NCBI RefSeq assembly: GCF_000308315.1 | Contig: NZ_CALJ01000189.1 | Span: 1 to 40,153, forward strand | Direction of reading: 5' to 3' | DNA: 40,153 nt | DNA from: Legionella tunisiensis | GTDB lineage: Bacteria; Pseudomonadota; Gammaproteobacteria; Legionellales; Legionellaceae | Shown: positions 9,281-16,632 of the stretch, piece by piece | Numbering within the stretch: position 1 is the stretch's first letter | Layout of the letters: each line of letters begins with the position of its first letter | Made by a program: the position numbers and the translations under genes | Notes under the pieces: model-generated | What the model saw: only the letters and a program-made list of their open reading frames with translations | Databases searched by the model: none | Told to the model about the DNA's origin: nothing

Positions 9281-9751
9281 TCATTTATGATAAGGGTGGT
9301 TATGAATTATTGACAAGGCTCGATAAAGCGCTTCTAGTAGGACGATGCGCACTAGAGGATGAGGAAGTGTCAATTGTGACAAAGACCAACGCTCATGACT
9401 ACGAGCAATGATAGATGAAATTAACCCTTCAGGCCCACCAATCAGAAAGCAGAGATGGCTAGTAACTTGCTGTAATTGTTCAATTTTTAAAGCAAGCTTT
9501 TCACTGGTGAAGTTGTCTCCATTGATTTCTAATGCAATAACACGGGCACTAGCGGGAATTGCAGCACTCATTAGGGCTGCCTCTTTTTCTAAAATGCGTG
9601 TCAAATCACTCGATTTACCCCGTTTTGCCAGCGGGATTTCAATTAAATTAAAGCTAACATAATCTTGCAGTCGCTTTGAGAATTCAGCGACGGCAGCGTT
9701 TACCCAAGACGGCATCTTATTACCACAGGCAATAAAAGTAATTTTGAACAT
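9281..9751 (-). CDS. rlmH: 23S rRNA pseudouridine-1915 N3-methyltransferase
   Basis: 156 residues, the exact family length. SPOUT-class SAM-dependent methyltransferase that modifies Psi1915 in helix 69 of 23S rRNA in the 70S ribosome. Visible signatures are [10 protein letters not shown], part of the trefoil-knot SAM site, the block [17 protein letters not shown], and the C-terminal NHPYHK ending. It lies 3 bases after rsfS in the same direction, the common arrangement of these ribosome-linked genes before mrdA-rodA. The start ATG 9751 leads directly into the first beta strand ([14 protein letters not shown]). Confidence 0.97.
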   Translation of the reverse strand: MFKITFIACGNKMPSWVNAAVAEFSKRLQDYVSFNLIEIPLAKRGKSSDLTRILEKEAALMSAAIPASARVIALEINGDNFTSEKLALKIEQLQQVTSHLCFLIGGPEGLISSIIARSHERWSLSQLTLPHPLVRIVLLEALYRALSIIHNHPYHK

Positions 9752-9754
9752 AAG

Positions 9755-10093
9755 TTATTTACTAGGAGGGGTAGTCTGCCAAAGCCCTTCAAGATTATAG
9801 AACGCACGGCTATCAGGCTGCATGACATGTAAAACAAAATCACCAAAATCGATCAAGGCCCATTCGCCAGTTTCAAGGCCATTTTGACTCAGGGCAGGTA
9901 AGCCATTAGCTTTCATCTGTTCTAAGACAAGCTCAGCGATCGCTTTAACGTGGCGTGAGGAACGGCCGCTGCATATGATCATATAGTCAGTCACTGAAGT
10001 TTGATTTTTAACATCAATAACGACTATATCGATTGCTTGGATATCATCCAACGATTTAAGCAGTTGCTTTAAAAACACTTGTTGCTCAGACAT
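9755..10093 (-). CDS. rsfS: Ribosomal silencing factor RsfS
   Basis: 112 residues from ATG 10093. A TTG 21 bases upstream is in frame, but the ATG has an AAAGAG-type site before it and better matches family length. RsfS (YbeB/Iojap) binds uL14 on the 50S subunit and blocks subunit joining during starvation. Conserved segments: DIQAIDIVVIDVKNQTSVTD, MIICSGRSSRHVKAIAE, EWALIDFGDFVLHVM and the F-Y-N-L-E-G-L-W ending. First gene of the leftward rsfS-rlmH-mrdA-rodA unit. The 172 bases to the divergent ligase gene must hold both promoters. Confidence 0.95.
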   Translation of the reverse strand: MSEQQVFLKQLLKSLDDIQAIDIVVIDVKNQTSVTDYMIICSGRSSRHVKAIAELVLEQMKANGLPALSQNGLETGEWALIDFGDFVLHVMQPDSRAFYNLEGLWQTTPPSK

Positions 10094-10265
10094 AAAAGCG
10101 TAAATCTCTTTCAAAAAGGGGGGAATAATAGCAGTAATTCAAAAAACTCTCAAAGAATAGTTTGTTAACCAGAAAAAATTTCGTATGTAATCAGTCACCT
10201 TTCTCTGCACTATCAACGATATCCGCTTATACTATAGATAAATAGCATGGACGATTAGAATCTTT

Positions 10266-11399
10266 ATGAGATTATTACCCTTCAAAAAGTCCCCTGTTGC
10301 ATCAATTGGCGTAGAATTAGAGTTTCAGATTGTCGCACCACATTCCTATGGCTTGGTTTCACGTGCAAAAGATTTAATCAGAAATTTAAGAGAAAGTCCT
10401 CATCGCTCCAGAATAACACCAGAAATTACACAAAGTATGATTGAAATGAACTCCTCAATTCATTATTCCCCACAAGCAATGTTAAAAGAATTAGTCAGTT
10501 TACAACAATTTCTCCTGGAGCATGCTGCTGAGATGCATATTGCTATTTGTGGTGGTGGGACCCATCCATTCCAAAGATGGACTATGCAGAAAATATTTCC
10601 AACCATAAGATATAGAAAATTATCAAGAAAATATCGCTATTTATCTAAACGATCAACAGTTTTTGGACAGCATATTCATGTTGGTTGTGCCAAAGCGGAA
10701 GACGCTTTGTATCTTACCCATGCTTTAGCGAGATATGTTCCTCAGTTTATTGCCATTTGTGCTTCTTCGCCTTTTTATCAAGGTATTGATACTGGTTACT
10801 GTTCATCGCGCTCGACAGTTTTTAATGCCTTTCCACTCAGTGGTGTTATTCCCTATTTGATAAATTGGCGTGAATTTTCCGACTATTACTACAAAATGCG
10901 TAAATTAGGAATTATAACCAGTATGAAAGATTTTTATTGGGATATTAGGCCAAAACCAGAGTTTGGCACAGTGGAAATTCGTGTCTGTGATACCCCGTTG
11001 ACTATTAAAAAAGCCGTTTTGATCATTGCTTATATCCAAGCTCTTAGTCTTTATCTCCTGGAGGAAAGACCTGTACAAGTTAGCCATGATTTATACTATC
11101 TCTATAACCATAATCGTTTTCAGGCCAGCCGCTATGGTTTTGAAGGCGATTTTATTAATCCTTATACCATGCAGCATAGTTTGATTATTGATGATTTCAT
11201 TGAAACAGTTAACAGGGTTGAGAAATATACCTTGAAGTTAGGTAATTCGGATTATGTAGCTCTGCTAGTGGATGATGCAATGAAGAATATGAATGATGCG
11301 ACTTTATTAAAGCAGATTTTTAAACAAGAAGGTTCTTTACCTAAAGTTGTCGCAGAGCAATGTCGCCTATGGTCTGAGCCAATAGAAACAAATAGTTAA
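10266..11399 (+). CDS. YbdK-type carboxylate-amine ligase (GCS2 family)
   Basis: 377 residues of the glutamate-cysteine ligase type 2 family. Conserved points: IGVELEFQIV (acidic ATP/Mg and substrate site), CGGGTHPF, GQHIHVG and EFGTVEIRVCDTP. E. coli YbdK shows weak glutamate-cysteine ligase activity in vitro, and its physiological substrate is not established, so only 'carboxylate-amine ligase' is safe. The ATG lacks a strong Shine-Dalgarno site; TATACT at about 10230 could be its -10. It leads a run with a cNMP-binding protein and a class II amidotransferase; the latter is the enzyme class that removes gamma-glutamyl groups in EgtC-type pathways. Confidence 0.88.
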   Translation: MRLLPFKKSPVASIGVELEFQIVAPHSYGLVSRAKDLIRNLRESPHRSRITPEITQSMIEMNSSIHYSPQAMLKELVSLQQFLLEHAAEMHIAICGGGTHPFQRWTMQKIFPTIRYRKLSRKYRYLSKRSTVFGQHIHVGCAKAEDALYLTHALARYVPQFIAICASSPFYQGIDTGYCSSRSTVFNAFPLSGVIPYLINWREFSDYYYKMRKLGIITSMKDFYWDIRPKPEFGTVEIRVCDTPLTIKKAVLIIAYIQALSLYLLEERPVQVSHDLYYLYNHNRFQASRYGFEGDFINPYTMQHSLIIDDFIETVNRVEKYTLKLGNSDYVALLVDDAMKNMNDATLLKQIFKQEGSLPKVVAEQCRLWSEPIETNS

Positions 11400-11440
11400 G
11401 GCTCTTAGAGGTATTTGGGAATAGATGAATGGAGAATAGG

Positions 11441-12461
11441 ATGTTTAAGCTTATTGATAATCCAGAAACGATGGCCAAACTTCCTGAATTAGAGGAGACC
11501 GATTTAACCAATTACTTGGATCGTCAAGAGCTGGAAATTTTATTAAATAATGGTCAAATACACAGTTTTTCTAAAGGTGAAATGATCCTGCAACAAGGAA
11601 AAAAAATAGAGGGAATTTATATTATTGTAAGCGGTAATGTAGTTGTTTCTGCGCGCTTAATGGGACAGGGAATTACTAATATAGAAGTCCTTAAACCGGG
11701 TAATTTTTTGAATGAGATAAGTTTCATAGAAAAAGGACCTTGTCCCACTTCTTATATAGCAAGCAATAATGTGCAGTGCTTATTTATCAGCGTTGTTCAC
11801 TTTGAGATGTTGTCGCTCTATTTCCCAGAAACGAAATACAAAATATTGTATGCAATTACGAAACAAATTTGTTCTCGTTTAAAAGCAATGCATGGCAAAG
11901 TTACAACACTTATTACGCAATCTGAAATGCCTAGCTTATCTTTTTTGGGGCGAGTAGTTGATTCATGGAATCAACCAAAGCAAGTTATCTCAATCAACGA
12001 ATCCATGTTGGAACGCTTGCAAAAGAAAGCCTTATTTAAATCATTTACGCAAGATGAAGTGCATGAATTATTTCAGCATACGATTCTCTTGGAAGCAGCA
12101 AAAAATTGTAAATTGATTCATGTAGGAGAAAAATGCCTCCTGTTATGTAGTTATACAGGGAGCTGTCCAATCGAGCATTATGCAGGATAATAAACGGGCC
12201 AAGCTATCAGTTATTGGCCCAGGAGCTTTATTTGCCAGCATAGCCTGTATCGATAATGATTCTTCTTTTACGATAACTTTTGTTACTTGTGAACAAGCAA
12301 TCTTACTCAAAATATCAGAATCAGAATTGGATTCTATACGCAATAATAACCCGCGACTTTGGTATAAGTTATTTGATTTGATTTGTATATCTCTGGTTGC
12401 ATTGGAAAAATCCATTGATAAATTGGATGTTAGATTGCATATTGAAACTTATAATAGGTAA
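11441..12461 (+). CDS. Protein with two cyclic-nucleotide-binding folds, frameshifted
   Basis: About 340 residues. Start chosen at ATG 11441, 6 bases after GGAG; an in-frame ATG at 11429 is also possible. First fold at about 35-135: GEMILQQGKKIEGIYIIVSG, then GNVVV and LKPGNFLNEISFIEKGP, which lines up with the phosphate-binding cassette. The second fold begins near 190 (KKALFKSFTQDEVHELF). The frame breaks at A5 12129-12133 within its G-E-x-x motif. Two added bases (GEKNASCYVVIQGAV) or one removed (GENASCYVV) restore it and join LSVIGPGALFASIACID to the stop at 12461. I see no helix-turn-helix, so it is probably a sensor or partner protein, not a Crp-type activator. Neither pocket shows the classic R of high-affinity cAMP sites; the ligand is unknown. 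Confidence 0.78.
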
Positions 12462-12466
12462 AAAAT

Positions 12467-13387
12467 ATGTGCAGAATATTATCTTATCTTGGTAAACCAA
12501 TTGTTGTTGAAGAATTGCTTTATAAGCCTGATAACTCGTTTATTAAGCAAAGTTATCATCCCAAATATATGTCTCATTTGTTAAATTTAGCTGGTTTTGG
12601 TATGGCTGCATGGGATGGTATGTCACACAATCCAACCCAGCCTTATCTCTACAAAACGCCGCAACTGCCTTTTTATGATGAAAATTTGCGTAACTTGGCA
12701 GCGAAAATTTCACCACACTGTCTTTTAGCTCATCTGCGTGGTGTTTCGTATCATGAAAAACAGATTGTATCTAATCAAAATGTACATCCTTTTGTCTACA
12801 CAGGTTCAAACGTGGCATTGGCGCATAATGGGGCACTTAGTAATTTTAATACCATGCGTTATGATTTGTTAGACTACATTAGTCCAGACTATAAGAAGGC
12901 TATTAGTGGTACTACAGATAGCGAATGGATTTACTCCATATTTTTATCACAACTCTCAACTTCTGATGGTAGCTATGAGACAGAAGCGATCATAGAGGCT
13001 ATTATTGAAACATTAAAAATACTGCAACGCGTTCGCTATAAGAAAAATATAAAAGATAATTCACCAGTAAATCTTTTTATAACTAACGGTGAATTCATTG
13101 CAGCAACACGGTTTGTGTTGGACTATGGTTGGCAATCTGCAGATGCTTTGCCTTCTGCCCATTCTGGCGCCTACCATTCGCTATGGTATACCTATGGTGA
13201 AAGTTACGGCTTTTATGACAATGAATATAAAATGAAAGGTGGCAATATAAAATCTAGTATTATTATTGCTTCTGAGCCGTTAACAGAAGATACCACAACA
13301 TGGCTTGAAGTTCCTGAATATACGCTGGTTGTTGCTCGGCACGAGCAAGGGGAAATTAAAATCGTCTCACAAGATATTAATTTATAA
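12467..13387 (+). CDS. Class II glutamine amidotransferase (EgtC/YafJ-like)
   Basis: 306 residues, Ntn-hydrolase fold. Cys2 is exposed as N-terminal nucleophile after Met removal (MCRILSYLGK). Other class II residues: HLRG with N-V-H-P-F following, VALAHNGALSNF and the GTTDSEWIYSIF stretch that contains T-D-S-E. No synthase domain is attached, so it is a stand-alone glutaminase/amidase type. In ergothioneine synthesis EgtC uses this fold to remove a gamma-glutamyl group that a GCS-type ligase (EgtA) attached; here a GCS2 ligase lies two genes upstream. Only 5 bases separate it from the cNMP-fold gene, so they are co-transcribed. Frame intact. The true substrate is unknown. Confidence 0.85.
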   Translation: MCRILSYLGKPIVVEELLYKPDNSFIKQSYHPKYMSHLLNLAGFGMAAWDGMSHNPTQPYLYKTPQLPFYDENLRNLAAKISPHCLLAHLRGVSYHEKQIVSNQNVHPFVYTGSNVALAHNGALSNFNTMRYDLLDYISPDYKKAISGTTDSEWIYSIFLSQLSTSDGSYETEAIIEAIIETLKILQRVRYKKNIKDNSPVNLFITNGEFIAATRFVLDYGWQSADALPSAHSGAYHSLWYTYGESYGFYDNEYKMKGGNIKSSIIIASEPLTEDTTTWLEVPEYTLVVARHEQGEIKIVSQDINL

Positions 13388-13524
13388 TTCAATAGGTTAG
13401 ATATATGCCATTTCTAATGGTAAAAATAAGCAACTCTCTAGTTAATTGTCTCGATTTCGCATACCATTATTTATTCAATTTATTTCAGGCTATTAAGCTA
13501 CATACATTTCAGGGAGAAATGATT

Positions 13525-14686
13525 ATGGCAAAGATTCTTTGCGTTCTTTATCCAGATCCTGTGAAAGGCTATCCCAAACACTATGCGCGTGATGAAATTC
13601 CTCAAATAAACATTTATCCCGGCGGACAGACTTTACCAACACCAGAGGGGAGGGATTTCACACCAGGAGAACTTTTAGGCTCAGTTTCAGGTGAGTTAGG
13701 TTTGCGAAAATTTCTTGAGCGACAGGGACATCAATTAGTTGTAACTTCTGATAAAGAGGGAGCTGATTCTGTTTTTGAACGTGAATTACCTGATGCCGAT
13801 GTAGTTATTTCACAACCTTTTTGGCCAGCCTACTTAACAGCAGAACGACTTGCGAAGGCAAAAAAATTAAAATTAGCTGTTACAGCGGGCATTGGTTCTG
13901 ATCATGTTGATCTGACTGCAGCAATCAAAAAGGATTACAGTAGCTGAGGTTACTTATTCTAATAGTATTAGCGTTGCAGAACATGTTGTTATGATGATTT
14001 TGTCTTTAGTACGTAACTATATTCCTTCTTATCAATGGGTTGTCAAAGGAGGATGGAATATTGCTGATTGTGTTGAACGCTCTTACGATCTTGAAGGCAT
14101 GGTTGTTGGCTCTTTAGGCGCTGGGCGTATTGGTTTGGCTGTAATGCGGCGATTAAAACCTTTTGAAGTCAAATTACATTATACAGACCGCCATCGCTTG
14201 TCAGAAAATGTCGAGCAGGAATTAGGACTTGTTTATCATCCTGATCTGCAATCCATGCTATCGCATTGTGATGTTGTCACCATTAATGTTCCACTCCATC
14301 CTCAAACAGAACATCTTTTTGATGAGCAACTAATTAGTACGATGAAACGTGGAACTTATCTTATTAATACAGCACGAGGCAAAATTTGTGAGCGTGATGC
14401 AATTGTTAATGCTCTGGAAAGTGGGCAACTAGCTGGTTATGCTGGTGATGTTTGGTTTCCTCAACCGGCGGCACAAGACCATCCTTGGCGAACAATGCCT
14501 CATCATGGTATGACTCCACATATATCAGGAACTTCTTTATCTGCTCAAGCGCGGTATGCTGCGGGTACACGTGAAATACTTGAGTGCTGGTTAGCACCGC
14601 GCTCCATTCGTAATGACTATCTTATTGTTGATCAGGGTAAGCTAGTAGGGATGGGGGCTCATTCCTATTCGATTAAGGCGACATGA
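13525..14686 (+). CDS. fdh: NAD-dependent formate dehydrogenase, frameshifted
   Basis: 387 residues after repair. Soluble, metal-free member of the D-2-hydroxyacid dehydrogenase family that oxidises formate to CO2 with NAD+. Diagnostic segments: [34 protein letters not shown], the Rossmann loop [16 protein letters not shown] (NAD-selective aspartate), NTARGK (catalytic Arg) and TPHISG (catalytic His, paired with Gln in WFPQP). The frame breaks at 13927-13933 (A5 then GG). Two missing bases would give [17 protein letters not shown], matching known enzymes; one extra base is less likely because it shortens the loop. ATG 13525 follows GGGAG by 8 bases; an ATG at 13405 would add a 40-residue tail with no counterpart. 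Confidence 0.95.
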
Positions 14687-14743
14687 GCTGACACCTGAAA
14701 GCCTATCAGCAAGAGAACTCAGTGTGGTCAAAGTGAATAAATT

Positions 14744-14772
14744 TTGACATAACAAGGGTAAATTGTTATACT
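14744..14772 (+). promoter_or_regulatory. Near-consensus sigma70 promoter
   Basis: Perfect TTGACA at 14744-14749, 17-base spacer, TATACT at 14767-14772. This is the best promoter match noticed in the window. Predicted start of transcription is near 14779, just ahead of a leader with an inverted repeat and a small ATG frame at 14803. Confidence 0.8.
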
Positions 14773-14773
14773 A

Positions 14774-14867
14774 TGGCCTTTAAGTTGTTATTTAGGTTAC
14801 TCATGATTCAACAGGCCACTTCAAAAAAGAGAAGCAATATCTAATTAAAAAAATGAGCAATATCTAA
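14774..14867 (+). repeat. Leader with inverted repeat and 12-base direct repeat
   Basis: TGGCCT (14774-14779) pairs with AGGCCA (14813-14818), and GTTG/CAAC just inside could extend the stem. Two copies of AGCAATATCTAA lie at 14833-14844 and 14856-14867, 23 bases apart. As written they end two tiny frames in the same way (codons AGC AAT ATC TAA), at ATG 14803 (13 codons) and ATG 14854 (4 codons). Confidence 0.5.
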
Positions 14868-14904
14868 AAAGAGCGGTTCGTTTACATAACTTTTCTGGTT
14901 TTTT

Positions 14905-15282
14905 GTGCCTTTTGATTCATTGTGGGATATGCAACAAGAGGTAAGATCTACTCTGTTAATACCAATAGTCAACTTAACTATGGCTGTAGGCACACTGGTT
15001 TTGGCTATGGGCAAACTTGCTGAAACAGCAGCAAATCTAGTCATTCTTGATATCAATAATGCATCTGCAAGTAATAATATATTTCTTTCCGGATTAGAAA
15101 CTAGTCTGTGCTATGTAGGAAGCCTTTTGGTTGATTCGCTGTGGTCGCTTATGTCACTGGCTATGCGCACAGTTTCTACATTAGGAGCTGCTGTTGGTGC
15201 AACAGTTAAGGGAGTGATTGGAGTTGGTGAGGCAGTTATTAACTGTTGTACTTGTAGCTCTGAACCGAAGGCAAGCATGTAA
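14905..15282 (+). CDS. Small hydrophobic protein of unknown function
   Basis: As written 125 residues from GTG 14905, or 117 from ATG 14929; neither has a good ribosome site. Hydrophobic stretches: LLIPIVNLTMAVGTLVLAMG, SLCYVGSLLVDSLWSLMSLA and LGAAVGATVKGVIGVGEAVI, ending in a CCTCSS cluster. These suggest two or three membrane segments. The real start may be ATG 14803, 24 bases after the predicted transcription start. One added base in each of three A/T runs (A6 14823-14828, A7 14847-14853, T4 near 14892-14895) would fuse that frame to this one and give a protein near 160 residues. That is attractive because the window is full of such losses, but it needs three at once. No family recognised. 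Confidence 0.5.
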   Translation: MPFDSLWDMQQEVRSTLLIPIVNLTMAVGTLVLAMGKLAETAANLVILDINNASASNNIFLSGLETSLCYVGSLLVDSLWSLMSLAMRTVSTLGAAVGATVKGVIGVGEAVINCCTCSSEPKASM

Positions 15283-15293
15283 AAGTTAACAAT

Positions 15294-15324
15294 GAGTATT
15301 GTTGACAGTAGACATCAACAACTC
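15294..15324. terminator. Hairpin between convergent genes
   Basis: GAGT (15294-15297) plus TGTTGA (15300-15305) pair with TCAACA (15315-15320) plus ACTC (15321-15324), leaving a 2-base bulge. It lies between the small hydrophobic protein (+) and the secreted protein (-). The T content after it is modest. Confidence 0.45.
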
Positions 15325-15336
15325 ACTCTTTAGTTA

Positions 15337-15981
15337 CTAATCATACTTTGGCTTGGTTTTCTTAAGAAGCGCTACCCATTTCTCCCTATTTGACTGCCCC
15401 ATGTCGGCCTTTCTAATCACATAATGTAAAATATAAAACCCATCTTTGCCCTTGGTAACTAATTGTAATTCATCCTGTTGCATATTCTTTGGGTTGGCAA
15501 TACGGAACTCAAAAAGAGCCTGTTCAGGTGTTTCTTCTATAATAGTAACAGTTGGTTTAAAACCGGATTCCTTTAAATTATTTATTATGGAATCAATATA
15601 TTGTTTGATAGTAACTCTTGTTTGTAAACCAGGGATAAATTGACTGGTGACCAATTCTTGCCAATGTTCAATATTATCATCGGCAGGTACATATTCAACA
15701 ACGGTTATTTCTTCTGTCCTTTTCCCAAAAACAACTTTCCAGGGACGATGATCAAATGTTATTTTCTGTGTTTCATAATTTTTTATTTCTGGATTCATTG
15801 GTGCCGTATTTTGTACCGCAATACTGCAATAGAGCCCACCTTTATAAGTATAATATTCAACACAACTAGGATTATTATCTTTAGTCACCTTAATTAGTTT
15901 GCGTGGATCAACGTCAGCTTGAGCATGCAATAAAAAGAACATTAAATACAGTGATATTGTCAGGCGTAGCAAGGTAGGCAT
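15337..15981 (-). CDS. Secreted or periplasmic protein of unknown function
   Basis: 214 residues. A clear Sec signal peptide (MPTLLRLTISLYLMFFLLHA) with probable cleavage after A-Q-A, giving a mature protein of about 192 residues that starts DVDPRKLIKV. Two cysteines (in NPSCVEYY and GLYCSIAV) could form a disulfide. The rest looks like an alpha/beta domain, and the ending REKWVALLKKTKPKYD is basic. I recognise no family. Neighbours on both sides point in other directions or belong to other functions, so context does not help. Frame intact. Confidence 0.75.
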   Translation of the reverse strand: MPTLLRLTISLYLMFFLLHAQADVDPRKLIKVTKDNNPSCVEYYTYKGGLYCSIAVQNTAPMNPEIKNYETQKITFDHRPWKVVFGKRTEEITVVEYVPADDNIEHWQELVTSQFIPGLQTRVTIKQYIDSIINNLKESGFKPTVTIIEETPEQALFEFRIANPKNMQQDELQLVTKGKDGFYILHYVIRKADMGQSNREKWVALLKKTKPKYD

Positions 15982-16164
15982 GATCTTTTCCCGAGTAAGA
16001 ATTTCCTTTTAAGTGTAGCAACTCCCTCGCAATAACGTTTACTTACGAGTTAATGTCTAAAGGCTTATAACAGGATTTATATAGTTTAAGTAGGTAAGCG
16101 AGTTTTGCGCTTAGACTCACTTACTCACGCAGAATTAAAGGCTTATTTTTAGTAAATAAATCAG

Positions 16165-16610
16165 TTACCCGGTTTTTATTTCTTCTTCGGAAACATCTTC
16201 AATATGCGAAGCAATGTACCATGTATGACCAAAAGGGTCTTCCAGCGTGCCGCTGCGATCGCCGTAAAATTGATTTTCAACTTGTCTAACCAGTTTAGCG
16301 CCATGTTTAATCGCTAGTTCTGCAGTTGCATCAACATCTTTAACATAAAGATACATCCCAATAGGTGAGCCCTTATATTTATCTGGTGCGTAAGCATTCA
16401 TCTCAGGGCATTCATCAGCTAACATGAATTTAACATCATTGATGGACAATTCGGCATGGCCTATCTTTTTATCGGGGTTTTCCATACGCATTGTTTCTAT
16501 TGCATTGAAAACTTTCTTATAAAATTCAATTGCCTCCGCTGCATTTTTGACAATTAAATAAGCAGTAAGTATCTGATAGTTAGCGGGTAAATAAGAAATT
16601 TTTTATCCAC
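16165..16610 (-). CDS. VOC superfamily protein, PhnB/glyoxalase-like, frameshifted at the start
   Basis: 148 residues after repair. The visible frame has the PhnB-like fold of paired beta-alpha-beta-beta-beta modules: AYLIVKNAAEAIEFYKKVF, HAELSINDVKFMLADE, PIGMYLYVKDVDATAELAI, RSGTLEDPFGHTWYIA. The first ATG in the open frame (16491) would cut off the first strand and helix. Reading upstream stays open to LPANYQ, and one added T in the plus-strand T6 run 16599-16604 connects it to GTG 16610 (V-D-K-K-I-S-Y), which has AAGGA 6 bases ahead. Such proteins are metal-binding dioxygenase/glyoxalase relatives, and most have no assigned substrate. It lies downstream of the MFS exporter gene, on the same strand. 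Confidence 0.82.
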
Positions 16611-16632
16611 AATTGTTCCTTGTTTAATACAA

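Noticed and set aside
10094-10265. Strong divergent promoters between rsfS and the ligase gene
   Set aside because: Only a TATACT near 10230 stands out and no matching -35 is present, so no feature was called.
13405-13524. 40-residue N-terminal extension of formate dehydrogenase
   Set aside because: A strong GGGAG site precedes ATG 13525, and the known enzymes start there; the extension has no organised targeting signal.
14833-14867. CRISPR-like repeat
   Set aside because: Only two 12-base copies are present, with no array or cas genes nearby.
16165-16491. VOC protein as a 108-residue complete gene
   Set aside because: The first strand and helix of the fold lie upstream in the same frame, so ATG 16491 is internal.
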